DNA of 64,000 bases. Source: Massilia niastensis DSM 21313 (lineage in GTDB: Bacteria > Pseudomonadota > Gammaproteobacteria > Burkholderiales > Burkholderiaceae_D). The position numbers were made by a program, and so were the translations under genes. Location of the stretch: the NCBI RefSeq assembly GCF_000382345.1, contig NZ_KB908087.1, positions 62,001-126,000 of the forward strand. The letters are read 5' to 3'. Positions 1-9,262 of the stretch are shown here, in pieces. Under the pieces are notes generated by a model that saw only the letters and a program-made list of their open reading frames with translations, was not told the origin of the DNA and ran no database searches. Numbering within the stretch: the stretch's first letter is position 1; every line of letters begins with the position of its first letter.

Positions 1-1557
1 CGGCGCGGCCTGGGCCGTGTCTCCGTCGGCTTCGCGCAGCCAGGCGATGAAGGCCTGCTCGAGGGTGGCGGCCGCGCGCTCGGCGCGCAATGCCGCCGGC
101 GTGCCGCTGGCGAGCACGCGGCCTGCATGCATCAGGGCCACGCGATCGCAGCGCTCGGCCTCGTTCATGAAGTGGGTCGAGATGAAGATCGTCACCCCTT
201 CCTCGCGCGACAGTGCCAGCATCTGTTCCCAGAACTGGTCGCGCGCGATCGGGTCCACCCCGGAAGTCGGCTCGTCCAGGATCAGCAGCTCGGGCTCGTG
301 CACCATCGCGACCGCCAGCGAGAGCCGCTGCCGCACCCCGAGCGGCAGCTTGCCCGGCAAGGCATCCAGCACCGGCTCGAGCCCGAAGCGGCGCGCCATG
401 GCCGCGCAGCGCTCCCGCGCCCGGTCCTCGGGAAGGTCGAACAGGCGCGCGTGCAGCAGCAGGTTCTGGCGCACGCTCAGTTCCTGGTACAGGGAAAAGC
501 CCTGCGACATGTAGCCGACCCGGCGCTTGGTGGCCGCATCCTCGTGTTCGGCCGGCCGGCCGAACACGCGCGCCTCGCCGCTGCTCGGTTCGAGCAGGCC
601 GGTGAGCATGTTCATGGTGGTGGTCTTGCCGCATCCATTCGAGCCGATGAAGCCGAAGATCTCGCCGCGCGCGATGCGAAAGCTGACGTCGCGCACCGCC
701 ACGAAGTCGCCGAAGCGCCGCCACAGGCCATGCGCCTCGATTGCCGGCTCCCCCTCCAGCGTCCTTGGAGGCGGCGCCGCCCCCAGCGGCCGGTAGCCTG
801 CCCGGCGCTGCGCCGGCAGCAGGCGCACGAAGGCCTGTTCCAGGCTGTCGCATCCGGCATGCGCCAGCAGGTCGCCCGGCGTTCCCGCTGCAAGCACCCG
901 GCCGCCGTCGAGCGCCACCAGCCAGTCGAACTGGCCGGCTTCGTCCATGTAGGCGGTCGCCACCAGCACACTGAGGCCGGGGCGGGCGCGGCGGATGGCG
1001 CCGATCAGCTCCCAGAACTGGGCGCGCGCGAGCGGGTCGACGCCAGTGGTCGGCTCGTCCAGGATCAGGAGGTCCGGATCGTGGATCAAGGCGCAGCACA
1101 GGCCCAGCTTCTGCTTCATCCCGCCCGACAACTGTCCCGCCGGGCGGTCCAGGAAGGCGTACAGCCCGGTACTGCGCGCGAGCGCGTCGATCCGCGCACG
1201 CCGGTCGCGCGCATCCTGGCCGAACAGGCGCGCAAAGAACTGAAGGTTTTCCTCCACCGATAGGGTCGGGTACAGGTTCTTTCCCAGGCCCTGGGGCATG
1301 TAGGCGATGCGCGGGCAGATCCGGGCCCGGAAGCGCGCCTGCCGGATGTCGCCGCCCAGCACCTCCACCCTGCCCCGCTGGATCCTGCGCGCCCCCGCCA
1401 GCACCGCCAGCAGGCTCGATTTGCCGACGCCGTCCGGTCCGATCAGTCCCGTCATCCGTCCTGCCGGCAGCACGAGGTCGATGTCGTCCAGGGCGTTCAC
1501 CTTCCCGTAGCGCAGGCCCAGGCCGCGGACCGTGGCGAACGGCGCCGGAGCGCTCAT
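1..1557 (-). CDS. Tandem ABC transporter ATP-binding protein (3' end beyond window)
   Basis: Energises an inner-membrane ABC exporter, working with the adjacent HlyD-type adaptor. Two ATPase domains lie in tandem. The first has a P-loop GPDGVGKSS, signature LSGGMKQ and Walker [14 protein letters not shown]. The second has GSNGCGKTT, a degenerate signature (LPLGVRQRL) and [13 protein letters not shown]. The 519 visible codons stay open to the left edge, so a C-terminal membrane domain as in RbbA/YhiH-like proteins may follow outside. The start ATG (1555-1557) overlaps the TGA of the HlyD gene as ATGA, showing translational coupling. Order HlyD-ATPase matches the E. coli yhiI-rbbA-yhhJ arrangement. 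Substrate cannot be inferred. Confidence 0.9.
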   Translation of the reverse strand, partial: MSAPAPFATVRGLGLRYGKVNALDDIDLVLPAGRMTGLIGPDGVGKSSLLAVLAGARRIQRGRVEVLGGDIRQARFRARICPRIAYMPQGLGKNLYPTLSVEENLQFFARLFGQDARDRRARIDALARSTGLYAFLDRPAGQLSGGMKQKLGLCCALIHDPDLLILDEPTTGVDPLARAQFWELIGAIRRARPGLSVLVATAYMDEAGQFDWLVALDGGRVLAAGTPGDLLAHAGCDSLEQAFVRLLPAQRRAGYRPLGAAPPPRTLEGEPAIEAHGLWRRFGDFVAVRDVSFRIARGEIFGFIGSNGCGKTTTMNMLTGLLEPSSGEARVFGRPAEHEDAATKRRVGYMSQGFSLYQELSVRQNLLLHARLFDLPEDRARERCAAMARRFGLEPVLDALPGKLPLGVRQRLSLAVAMVHEPELLILDEPTSGVDPIARDQFWEQMLALSREEGVTIFISTHFMNEAERCDRVALMHAGRVLASGTPAALRAERAAATLEQAFIAWLREADGDTAQAAP

Positions 1558-2627
1558 GGCGCGCTCCGCAAGGCCAGTGCGGGCGGCCAGGGCTGGCGGC
1601 GGTCCAGCCTGACCCAGGCCACGCCGGGCACCCCTGCCTTGACATGGTCGGCGTAACGCTCCAGCACGCGCCGGTCGACCTGGGCCTTCACGCGGAACAT
1701 CAGCTTCTCGCGCTCGCTGGCCGTCTCCACGGTCTTGGGCGTGAACTGGGCCGTGCTGGCGACATAGGTGACGGTGGCCGGAACGATGAAGTCCGGCGCC
1801 GCGTCCAGCTGCAGGCGCACCTCGGCCCCCAGCGCCAGGCGCCCGGCGGCCGCCTCCGGGACGAAGAAGGTCATGTAGACGTCGGTCAGGTCGATCAGGT
1901 TCAGCAGCTTCCCGCCGCCCGGCAGGACTTCGCCCGGCTGGGCTACCCGGTACTGGATGCGTCCGGCACGCGGCGCCAGCAGCACGCCTTCCTGGAGTTC
2001 GGCATCGATGCGCCCGGTCGTCGCCTCCGCGGCCGCGACCGCCGAGCGCGCACCCACTACTTGCGCCTGCGCGGATGCGACCGCGGCGCGCGCCGCTTCC
2101 TGCTGGGACTGCGCCGCCTTCACCGCGGCGGCGATGCTGCGCACGCGGGCACTGTCGTCGTCCAGTTCCTGCTCGGCGACGGCGCCCCTGGCCGCCAGCG
2201 TGGCGGAGCGGGCCAGGCGCCGTTTAGCGGCGTCGAGCTCGCTTTGCCGCTGCACGACCAGCGCACCCGCGGCGGCCTCGTCGCTACGCCGCATCGCCAG
2301 CTGCGCCTGGGCGCCCGCGACCGCGTCGCGCGCCTGCTGTTCGCGCGCCAGCGCTTCGACCCGCTGCGCCTGCAGCGACTGCAGGTCCATGCGCGCCACG
2401 ACCTGGCCGGCACGGACCGGGTCGCCCTCGTCGACCAGGATCTCCGCAATCCTCCCCGGCTGCCTGGTGGCGATATCGATCTCGACCGCTTCCACCCGTC
2501 CGTTGCCACTGACAAAACCTTCCAGCGGACGCTGTACCTGGGCGCTGCGCCATGCATGCGCGACCCCTGCCCCGATCAACAGGACAAGGAGCGTGATGCC
2601 TGCGCGCCGCAGTAGTGTCCTGTTCAT
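1554..2627 (-). CDS. HlyD-family membrane fusion (periplasmic adaptor) protein
   Basis: Periplasmic adaptor of a tripartite or ABC export system, 357 aa. One N-terminal membrane anchor (residues about 8-25) is followed by a biotinyl-lipoyl-like segment ([20 protein letters not shown]), a long Ala/Arg/Glu-rich coiled coil (about 90-210), then the second lipoyl half ([20 protein letters not shown]) and a beta-barrel region. Length is normal for YhiI/YbhG-type HlyD proteins. First gene of the leftward operon; the next gene, the tandem ATPase, starts inside its stop codon. The ATG at 2625-2627 has no strong Shine-Dalgarno, so the exact start is moderately sure. Confidence 0.9.
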   Translation of the reverse strand: MNRTLLRRAGITLLVLLIGAGVAHAWRSAQVQRPLEGFVSGNGRVEAVEIDIATRQPGRIAEILVDEGDPVRAGQVVARMDLQSLQAQRVEALAREQQARDAVAGAQAQLAMRRSDEAAAGALVVQRQSELDAAKRRLARSATLAARGAVAEQELDDDSARVRSIAAAVKAAQSQQEAARAAVASAQAQVVGARSAVAAAEATTGRIDAELQEGVLLAPRAGRIQYRVAQPGEVLPGGGKLLNLIDLTDVYMTFFVPEAAAGRLALGAEVRLQLDAAPDFIVPATVTYVASTAQFTPKTVETASEREKLMFRVKAQVDRRVLERYADHVKAGVPGVAWVRLDRRQPWPPALALRSAP

Positions 2628-2961
2628 TGGGGCCGGGATGGAAAGATCGTGCCAATCTGTCGCTACTATATGCGCTGCGTCAATTGCTGAATATGATACA
2701 AATCAAATTCGCCAACCTGCCGCCGTCGAAGGGAGGCCCGCCGTGAGCCGGCCGCATCGTGAACACGAAAACGACTATACGCCCGTATTCCTCCGCTGTC
2801 CCCGGTCGACCGACAGGCATCGCCGGACTTCGGGCTGAAGCTGGTTGCAGCGACGCATGCAGCGTGCTATACCGGATCCAGATCGCGCGGCGAGCGCGAC
2901 GACTGCGGCGGACCTGAGCATGTCCGCTCCCGGCGCCGGTGTTCGAGACCATCCCAGTTCA
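2628..2961. other. Divergent intergenic region, HlyD operon / L,D-transpeptidase
   Basis: 334 bases between two divergently transcribed genes, with an AT-richer core around 2660-2715 that presumably holds both promoters. I cannot assign convincing -35/-10 pairs. The transpeptidase reading frame stays open back to 2845, but that upstream part lacks protein-like character. Confidence 0.5.
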
Positions 2962-4605
2962 ATGAACGCGACCAGAAGCCTGCCTGCCATTCCGCGATCC
3001 ACCTGGCCCTGCATCTGCGGCATCTTGTTGTTCCTCTCGGTGCAGATGGGCTGCGCGGCGTCGAGCCAGGCTGGTCCGGCCGCTGCCGCCCCCCCGCCGG
3101 GGCCGCCAGTCGCCGGGAAACCGCTCGACGGGCGCGAGCTGGCGCTGCGCCTCTACCCGTCGGACGAGACGGCCCCGCTCTGGCTCGCCGGGGACAAGGA
3201 ACAGGCCCGGCTTGCGCTGCGCCTGCTTGCCGACGCCCCGCTCCATGGCCTCGAACCCTCCGACTATGCCGTCGACGGACTGGCGTCCAGGCTCGACCGG
3301 CTGGACAGTCCCGCTGCCGCGGCCACCTTCGAGCGCGACCTCAGCACCGCCGTGCTTCAGTTCATGGCCGACCTCCACCTTGGTCGCACGCAGACCCCGT
3401 ATCGGCCAGCGTCCGGCGCGATCGCCGAATTCGATCCGGTCGAGCGCCTGCTCGATGCGTTGCGCACCAAGCGGCTGGAACAAGCCATGGACGCGGCGGC
3501 GCCGGCGAACCCGCTCTACCAGCGGGTCAAGACGGCCCTGGGCCGGTACCGCGACCTGGCCCGGCTCTATCCGGAATGGACCGCCCTGCCGTTCGAGCGG
3601 GGCAGCGCCATCGCGGCCGGCAGCAACTATGACGGTGCGGCGCTGCTGCGCGAACGCCTTCGCCTGCTGGGAGATCTCGGCGAGGATGCCACCGATGCCG
3701 GCGCCAGCGGCCCTGGCTACACGTCGGAGCTGGCGTCGGCTGTCAGGCAATTCCAGGCGCGCCACGGTCTTGAAGAAGATGGGGTGCTGGGCAAGGATAC
3801 GATGGCGGCCCTGTCGGTGCCGCTCACCCACCGCGTCATGCAACTCGAACTGACGCTGGAACGCTTGCGCTGGATTCCGCCGCAGCCGAAGGGGCGCATG
3901 ATCGTGATCAATTTGCCCGCCTATCGGCTGTGGGCCTTCGACAATCGTGAGACGGACACCGTGCAGCCGCTTGAAATGCGGGTGATCGTCGGCCAAGCGG
4001 CGCGGACGCCGACGCCGCTGTTCATCGGGCAAATGCGCTATCTCGAGCTCAATCCCTACTGGAATGTCCCGCGCAGCATCGTGCTGGAAGAAATCATTCC
4101 GGCATTGGCACGCAACCCGGCTTATCTTGGACAGCACCGGATGGAACTCGTATCGCAGCGCGGAGGCGTCCTGCCCGATGAGGCAGGGGCTGCGCTGGCG
4201 TCCTTGCGGGCCGGAACAGCCAGGGTCAGACAGCGGCCGGGTGCGATGAATGCCCTGGGGGAGCTCAAGTTCGCCATGCCGAACCCGATGAATATCTATC
4301 TCCATTCCACCTCGTCGAAAGAGCTGTTCAACCGGACACGGCGCGACCTCAGCCATGGATGCATCCGCGTGGAGCACCCGATCGAACTGGCGCAATTCGT
4401 GCTGGCCGATCCGGGCCGGTGGGATGCCGGCGCCCTGAAGGCCGCCATCAGGACCGGCCAGACGCGCAGGATCGATCTCGACGAGGTCGTTCCCGTGGTC
4501 CTGTTCTATGCAACGGCCGTGGTCGACCGGCATGGCCGCGCCCTGTTCACCCAAGATGTGTATGGACACGACCAGCGACTGATTCGGGTCCTGCATGAAC
4601 GATGA
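2962..4605 (+). CDS. L,D-transpeptidase (YkuD/YcbB-type) with peptidoglycan-binding domain
   Basis: Predicted periplasmic enzyme forming 3-3 (meso-DAP to meso-DAP) peptidoglycan cross-links or anchoring proteins to the wall. From the ATG at 2962 it has 547 aa: a signal-type N-terminus with a Cys after a hydrophobic stretch (poor lipobox, QMGC), an LdtD-like N-terminal region, a PG_binding_1 motif near residues 253-290 (ELASAVRQFQARHGLEEDG) and a YkuD catalytic domain from about 310. The catalytic motif is SHGCIRV with Cys467, preceded by the IYLHSTSSKELF segment typical of YcbB homologues. An earlier in-frame start exists, but this ATG puts the signal peptide at the N-terminus. The gene stands alone, convergent with the next PEP-CTERM gene. 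Confidence 0.93.
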   Translation: MNATRSLPAIPRSTWPCICGILLFLSVQMGCAASSQAGPAAAAPPPGPPVAGKPLDGRELALRLYPSDETAPLWLAGDKEQARLALRLLADAPLHGLEPSDYAVDGLASRLDRLDSPAAAATFERDLSTAVLQFMADLHLGRTQTPYRPASGAIAEFDPVERLLDALRTKRLEQAMDAAAPANPLYQRVKTALGRYRDLARLYPEWTALPFERGSAIAAGSNYDGAALLRERLRLLGDLGEDATDAGASGPGYTSELASAVRQFQARHGLEEDGVLGKDTMAALSVPLTHRVMQLELTLERLRWIPPQPKGRMIVINLPAYRLWAFDNRETDTVQPLEMRVIVGQAARTPTPLFIGQMRYLELNPYWNVPRSIVLEEIIPALARNPAYLGQHRMELVSQRGGVLPDEAGAALASLRAGTARVRQRPGAMNALGELKFAMPNPMNIYLHSTSSKELFNRTRRDLSHGCIRVEHPIELAQFVLADPGRWDAGALKAAIRTGQTRRIDLDEVVPVVLFYATAVVDRHGRALFTQDVYGHDQRLIRVLHER

Positions 4606-4786
4606 ACGGCCCAATCCCGAAGCAGGACATGCCCGGGCCCATGGCGCGAGACTCCAACGACAGGCGCCGAGCACCATCGCACCGGTCGGCAGCATCAGCC
4701 CAGGACGATGGCTCGGGTGACCGCGGCTCCGCCGGCCGCTTCGCGGAACATTGTTCGCTATTCCCCGAATGCTGCGCTCCGGCTTT

Positions 4787-5476
4787 TTACATCGGTACGC
4801 GACCGAAGCGCCGACGCAGACCCAGCGTCAACAGCCCAGCAGCCAACAGGACGAACGATGCCGGTTCCGGCACGACCGCTACGTGCACCGATAAGGTCGC
4901 GGGGGGGCCTTGCATGCTCCACGAAAGTGGCACATCGGGATTGCTCGGCGTGGCGTTGATGGTGTAGTAACCGAATACGTTTTCGCCCGAGCTTTCGTTG
5001 GCGTCGAACGGGGTCAGCGGCCCGCCCAGGCCCATGCTGCCCGGCAGGTCATACAAGCGGTTGTGAAAATGGACCGTATAATTGGCATCCGGCGGGCCGG
5101 CCGTGGTGAACCAGATGTTGTGTTCATAGCTGTCGAAGATGGACACCGAAACACGATTGACAGAGCTGTTGGCGGTACCGTCATAGTGGTAGACCTGGCT
5201 CCCGATGCGAAAGTCGATCACCACCTCGCTATCGAAGTCGTAGGCCCATCCGGGTGGCCAGAGGGGATCACTGCCGGGATCGAACGTCGACCTGAGCGTC
5301 AGCTCATAGGGAAGCGGCGCCGTGGTCGCTACGCTGTTCAGTCCGAGTGCGCTCAGTATGGTGTTGTCTACAGTGCTGGTACCGGTCGAATGCGTGGTGA
5401 CGGCGACCGGATCGGCCAGGGCAGCGACCGGCAACGCGAGCAATATCATGCAACTACGCCTGATCAGGATGGACAT
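4787..5476 (-). CDS. PEP-CTERM exported protein
   Basis: 229-aa exported protein of unknown role. A signal peptide (LLALPVAALA then DPVAV) leads into a beta-rich, Asp/Ser/Thr-rich mature part. The C-terminus carries a textbook PEP-CTERM sorting tail: VPEPA, a hydrophobic helix, then RRR. Such tails are recognised by exosortase (EpsH/XrtA family), usually in bacteria that make exopolysaccharide; no exosortase gene lies in this window. Shine-Dalgarno GGAG stands 7 bases before the ATG. Not closely similar to the two PEP-CTERM paralogues at 59.8 and 61.3 kb. Confidence 0.9.
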   Translation of the reverse strand: MSILIRRSCMILLALPVAALADPVAVTTHSTGTSTVDNTILSALGLNSVATTAPLPYELTLRSTFDPGSDPLWPPGWAYDFDSEVVIDFRIGSQVYHYDGTANSSVNRVSVSIFDSYEHNIWFTTAGPPDANYTVHFHNRLYDLPGSMGLGGPLTPFDANESSGENVFGYYTINATPSNPDVPLSWSMQGPPATLSVHVAVVPEPASFVLLAAGLLTLGLRRRFGRVPM

Positions 5477-5674
5477 GGTGTTCTCCAGCTCGTGTCGATC
5501 CGCGTACCTTGCGGGATCCCGAGCCTCTCAATCTAGCAAAGTCACGCAGATATGGCGAGCGTCCGACGGCACCGCTGTATGGAAAGAACCACTCGACATT
5601 TCGCTGCGCGCTGCGGCGCGCTGCCTGCGCGGGTGCGACGTGCAGGATGCATCGCGCCACTCCTCCTGCCCCGG

Positions 5675-6619
5675 TCAGACAGACCCTGGCGGTCGTTCGA
5701 TGCTTCCCGGCCTCTCTTCAAGGGCCTGCGCACCAAAGACCAGTCCCGCCTTGTCGAGGATGCGGCGCACCGCGGGATGGTGCTCGCGCCGCTCCACCGA
5801 TACCGCGTAGAAGTGCTCGACGATGGACGCAATCGTGCCCAGAGGCTGGAGTCCGTTTTCGGCCTGCACGATGTCGGCCAGCACGGTCGATGCGAACATG
5901 AAACCGGTTCCGGCGCGCGCGAAGGATTTGAGCAGTGCGCCGTCGTCGAATTCCCCTACCACGATCGGACGCACATCGTTCGCTTCGAACCAGCTGTTGA
6001 GCTGGCTGTGCACAGCCGCATCCGCTCCCGGCATGAGGAAGGGAGCATTTCTCAGCCTTTGCGGGAATTCGCCCGGCCAGGCCATGCACAGGCCGGGGTG
6101 CCCCAGCACGGTCACCGTGCTCGATCCGAGCAAATGGGTATAGCCACGGATGGCGCCCCCGGTCGGCAAACCCTGGTCCGAGATAACGAGGTCGAGCTTG
6201 TGCGCCGTCAGGTCGATCATCAGGTCGTCGAAGCGTCCTTCGCGGCAGATCAGGCGCATTGCCAGGCCCGCCTCGCGCGCCGGCTGGAGCAGGCGGAATG
6301 CCATCGTTTTGGCGATCATGTCGCAGATGCCGACGCGCAGCATTTCCGGTGTCCTCAGCCCGCCCCTGCGCACCGCCTGTTCCAGCTCGTTCCCGAGGTC
6401 AAAGATCTGCCCGGCATAGCCGAGCACGATCTTGCCCGCTTCGGTCAGTTCCAGCACCCTGCCCTTCTTGCTGAACAGCGCTTCGCCCAGCTGGTATTCG
6501 AGTACCTGTAACTGCATGCTGATGGCCTGTGCCGTGACGTGCAGCTGCTCGGCCGCACGCGCCACCGTGCCGTGAGTCGCGACCGCATGGAAGTAATGGA
6601 GGTGCTTATAGTTGATCAC
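5675..6619 (-). CDS. LysR-family regulator, NhaR-like
   Basis: DNA-binding transcription regulator, 314 aa from the GTG at 6617-6619. The N-terminal winged helix-turn-helix (HLHYFHAVATHGTVARAAEQ) and the two-lobe effector domain resemble NhaR, the Na+/alkaline-pH activator of E. coli nhaA. I prefer the GTG because TTGAGG stands 6 bases upstream and the product then begins MINYKHLHYF, as NhaR does. A TTG 11 codons earlier is also open, but it overlaps the inverted repeat described at 6649-6674. Divergent from the TerC/Alx-like gene, which is its probable target. The pairing fits a response to pH or cations, as inference. Confidence 0.88.
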   Translation of the reverse strand: MINYKHLHYFHAVATHGTVARAAEQLHVTAQAISMQLQVLEYQLGEALFSKKGRVLELTEAGKIVLGYAGQIFDLGNELEQAVRRGGLRTPEMLRVGICDMIAKTMAFRLLQPAREAGLAMRLICREGRFDDLMIDLTAHKLDLVISDQGLPTGGAIRGYTHLLGSSTVTVLGHPGLCMAWPGEFPQRLRNAPFLMPGADAAVHSQLNSWFEANDVRPIVVGEFDDGALLKSFARAGTGFMFASTVLADIVQAENGLQPLGTIASIVEHFYAVSVERREHHPAVRRILDKAGLVFGAQALEERPGSIERPPGSV

Positions 6620-6648
6620 GCCATACCTCAAGAAAAACTTACGGTTCT

Positions 6649-6674
6649 CCAAAGATTAATCGATTTTACTTTGG
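6649..6674. promoter_or_regulatory. Candidate LysR operator in the divergent promoter region
   Basis: A 6-bp inverted repeat, CCAAAG (6649-6654) and CTTTGG (6669-6674), brackets an AT-rich core containing ATTAATCGAT. It sits between the NhaR-like regulator and the TerC-like gene, 50-75 bases before the TerC ATG, where a LysR protein would bind. No experimental support. Confidence 0.45.
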
Positions 6675-6723
6675 GATTGAGCGTTTCTATAGTGGTCTTA
6701 CGTCATGTTGAGGAGGGATAATC

Positions 6724-7710
6724 ATGGAAATGCTCCACGTACTCTGGCTTGGAACACCGGTATGGAGCTGGCTGGCGTTCCTGACGATCGTCGTGGTCCT
6801 GCTGGCATTCGATCTCGGCGTGCTGAACAGGCGCGACCACGTCATCGGGGTCGAGGAAAGCCTCAAGCTGTCGGCACTGTACCTGACGGCCGGCCTGGCG
6901 TTCGGGTTGTGGGTGTGGTTCGAACTCGGCAGCGAAAAAGGCCTGCACTTCTACACGGGCTTCCTGATCGAGAAGAGCCTGTCGCTGGACAACATCTTCG
7001 TCATCTCGCTGATCTTCGCTACCCTGGCGATTCCGCCGGCCTACCAGCACAGGGTGCTGTTCTGGGGCATCGTGGGCGTGATCCTCACCCGCGGCATCAT
7101 GATCGGCGCGGGCTCGGCACTGGTCGCCAGCTATTATTGGACGCTGTATGTCTTCGGCGCCTTCCTGGTCGTCACCGGCATCCGGATGTTCTTCGTGTCG
7201 ACCGGCGGCGACGATATCCGTGACAGCGCGCTCCTGTCGTGGCTGAAGCGCCACTTGCGCGTCACCGGCACGCTGCACGGCAATGCCTTCCTCGTGCGCC
7301 AGCCGGATCCGGCCCGTCCGGGCAAATCGCTGCTGTTCGCAACGCCGCTGTTTCTGGCGCTGTGCATGGTCGAGCTGACCGACGTGGTGTTCGCCGTCGA
7401 CAGCGTGCCTGCGATCTTTGCCATCACGAGCGACCCGTTCATCGTGTACACCTCGAACATTTTTGCGGTACTGGGCCTGCGTGCGCTGTACTTCGCGCTG
7501 GCCGCCATGGTGGAACGCTTCACCTACCTGAAGTATTCGCTCGCCGCCGTGCTGGTGTTCATCGGCTCGAAGATCTTCCTTGGCGACTTCGTGTTTGGCG
7601 GCAAGGTCCCTGCCGGGCTGTCGCTGGGGGTGACCGGCGCGCTGATTCTGGCGGGTATCCTGTACTCGTTGTGGCGGACCCGGGGCGGGCAGAAACCGGC
7701 CCGCAGCTGA
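6724..7710 (+). CDS. TerC/Alx-family integral membrane protein
   Basis: Multi-spanning inner-membrane protein of 328 aa with about nine hydrophobic helices. The family-typical acidic segments are present: EKSLSLDNIFVISLIF near residue 95 and MVELTDVVFAVDSVPAIFAI near residue 225. Family members (E. coli Alx, TerC, Bacillus MeeF/MeeY) are linked to metal-ion export, notably Mn2+, to alkaline pH and to tellurite resistance. An excellent Shine-Dalgarno (AGGAGGG) precedes the ATG by 6 bases. The divergent NhaR-like regulator suggests control by pH or cations. Only about 100 bases separate the two genes, too few for a full yybP-ykoY riboswitch such as the one before E. coli alx. Confidence 0.92.
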   Translation: MEMLHVLWLGTPVWSWLAFLTIVVVLLAFDLGVLNRRDHVIGVEESLKLSALYLTAGLAFGLWVWFELGSEKGLHFYTGFLIEKSLSLDNIFVISLIFATLAIPPAYQHRVLFWGIVGVILTRGIMIGAGSALVASYYWTLYVFGAFLVVTGIRMFFVSTGGDDIRDSALLSWLKRHLRVTGTLHGNAFLVRQPDPARPGKSLLFATPLFLALCMVELTDVVFAVDSVPAIFAITSDPFIVYTSNIFAVLGLRALYFALAAMVERFTYLKYSLAAVLVFIGSKIFLGDFVFGGKVPAGLSLGVTGALILAGILYSLWRTRGGQKPARS

Positions 7711-8364
7711 ACCGCGCCGGCGATGGCGCGCGGCGGCAAGCAGCAGCGGGGGTCGCCCGCGGACGCTCGACCGGTCCTGGCGCCACCGCGCTGCAGCCGC
7801 ATGGGCAGCGAGCCGCCTCCCATGCAAGACAGAATGGCGAGAGATGCGACCGTGTCCGCACTATCGCCATTCGTCGCTTCTCCGGCCCCGACATCTCGAC
7901 CAGAACGGTCGGGTCGAGAAAATCCTCAGCCAGCATTGAGCGCCTCTCCAGCGCGATCGGCGCGCCAGGCCAGATCAACTGCCCGTGAGATCGCTGGCAC
8001 TGCTACCTGCTTCGCGACCAACTGGCCTCACTCGATACGTTCTATTTTCGCTACACAAAGACTGGCCAAGGCAACGATTCCTGTTGTAGTCGGGCATGGT
8101 ATTGGAAGTGTTTAGCGGCAATTTGGCGGGTGTCAATGAACGAAGCTGACACCGCAATTACACAAAAGATGACGGCCGCGCGCGGCCTTCGTGCAATGAC
8201 CTGTACTATTCTTGACAAAGTCCATGGCGCGCACGATGTTCCGTCAGGCTGCAGAAGACATGAACCGCCCCTACTCTGCCTGAAAGTGCCTCACCCATTG
8301 GATCGGCCTGTAGCGCCATGCCGGCGTAACCCGGCATGCTCGATGAGAAATTCGTGGTGTGATC
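7711..8364. other. Gene-poor region with inverted repeats
   Basis: 654 bases without a convincing gene; open frames here lack ribosome binding sites and protein-like composition. It holds three palindromic elements: GGTGTCA (8129-8135) with TGACACC (8147-8153) across an 11-base spacer; a GGCCGCGCGCGGCC palindrome near 8173-8187; and an 8-bp-stem hairpin at 8317-8338. The text around 8090-8155 has the feel of an insertion-sequence end, but no transposase remnant is present. Confidence 0.5.
8317..8338 (+). promoter_or_regulatory. Hairpin in the leader of the small membrane protein gene
   Basis: Perfect 8-bp stem CATGCCGG / CCGGCATG around a 6-base loop, ending 26 bases before the ATG at 8365. 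It could be a leader structure or a protein site. Symmetry is certain; function is unknown. Confidence 0.4.
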
Positions 8365-8733
8365 ATGACCAGCGACAGACATTCCAAGCACTCTTCATCA
8401 GACGGCAGCGTTTCGGAACTTCCTTTCGGAACCCTGTTGTACCGATTCCTGTTTTTCGACTGGCTCTTCACCGACGTCAGCGCAGCACGCAACCGCTTCG
8501 AGCGCCATGCGGCCTGGCAGCACAACCGCTACATGAGCCGCTACCTGCCCGTGTACCTGCGGCGCTGGTCGTTCCTGACCGTTTTCGACTTTGGCCTCGG
8601 GCTCCTGTTCGAACGGGCCCTGCAGGCGAGCCTGCTGTCGGCCTGGTTCTTTACCTGGTCATGCGTGACGCTGACGGGCATGGTGGTGATTACCGTGGCG
8701 TGGGCCATCCTTGCACGCGTCAACCTCTCGTAG
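8365..8733 (+). CDS. Hypothetical small membrane protein
   Basis: 122-aa protein, not recognised. Residues 1-70 are hydrophilic and aromatic-rich (LLYRFLFFDWLFTDVSAARNR), followed by two closely spaced hydrophobic helices (about 72-90 and 93-118). Codon use is like the neighbouring genes, and residue composition is that of a real protein rather than a shadow frame. The ribosome binding site is weak. It stands alone between a gene-poor stretch and the region of the leftward terminator. Probably an inner-membrane protein. Confidence 0.6.
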   Translation: MTSDRHSKHSSSDGSVSELPFGTLLYRFLFFDWLFTDVSAARNRFERHAAWQHNRYMSRYLPVYLRRWSFLTVFDFGLGLLFERALQASLLSAWFFTWSCVTLTGMVVITVAWAILARVNLS

Positions 8734-8841
8734 GCGACGTTCTACCCTGTTCCATCGCGCGCACGTCACTGTTCAGCCCCCTCGTCCATGCCCAGGCCGC
8801 CCGGCAGCCGGGCTGCACCCACATCACCAGACCGTCCGGAC

Positions 8842-8879
8842 AAAAAAGAAAGCCGCTGCCGCGCAACGCGGCCAGCGGC
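8842..8879 (-). terminator. Rho-independent terminator reading leftward
   Basis: A 12-bp GC-rich stem with a one-base bulge and CAA loop (8852-8879) is followed on the minus strand by TTTCTTTTTT (8851-8842). This is a strong intrinsic terminator for leftward transcription, although no leftward protein gene precedes it. Confidence 0.75.
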
Positions 8880-9077
8880 CAAATCCTCAGATGAACTGAG
8901 ACAGGAGACACAAAGAGAACCGACACGCTCTCGCCGGTACACTCCCGAGGTGGGGCCGGTCGACCGGTCTGCAAGGGTCTTTTGTTGGGGATCGATGCCT
9001 CGTCAGCACGTAAGCCTGGTCGGACATTCACCGGGAAACAAGCATTGCTCCGGCCTCCATCCCCGATGCGCCCAGGC
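8842..9077 (-). ncRNA. Candidate small RNA (about 230 nt)
   Basis: Inferred from signals only. On the minus strand a sigma-70-like promoter, TTGATG (9109-9104), a 17-base spacer and AATAAA (9086-9081), lies about 230 bases upstream of the strong terminator at 8842-8879. No good coding frame fills the interval. Local helices can form, for example CTCAG/CTGAG just before the terminator stem. The -35 element overlaps the FNR/ANR-type box, so transcription may change with oxygen. Confidence 0.3.
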
Positions 9078-9095
9078 ATCTTTATTCGCCTCGTT

Positions 9096-9109
9096 TTGAC
9101 CTGCATCAA
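9096..9109. promoter_or_regulatory. FNR/ANR-type binding site
   Basis: TTGAC-CTGC-ATCAA matches the FNR/ANR consensus TTGAT-N4-ATCAA in 9 of 10 conserved positions. It lies about 160 bases before the universal stress protein ATG. A weak -10 (CAAGAT, 9130-9135) stands at class II activator distance. Control of usp genes by ANR is known in Pseudomonas; here it is inference. Confidence 0.6.
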
Positions 9110-9262
9110 ACAGGCTCCTGACACAGGTCCAAGATGGGAATAAAGTAGCGATTGAGTCATCCAAGGAGTAATCCGCTAGACAACAACGATGATTTCGAAG
9201 GACCAGCGCGTCCCTTCATGACGTGCATGGCCCCGCCCATCCACGTCATGAAAGGAACGACC

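Noticed and set aside
4602..4967. 121-codon rightward frame after the L,D-transpeptidase
   Set aside because: Low-complexity composition, no ribosome site, and it overlaps the convincing PEP-CTERM gene on the other strand.
6620..6723. yybP-ykoY (Mn2+) riboswitch before the TerC-like gene
   Set aside because: The spacer is too short once the divergent regulator is placed, and the conserved riboswitch helices are not apparent.
8720..9160. 146-codon leftward frame across the terminator region
   Set aside because: It runs straight through the strong terminator, has no ribosome site and lacks protein-like composition.
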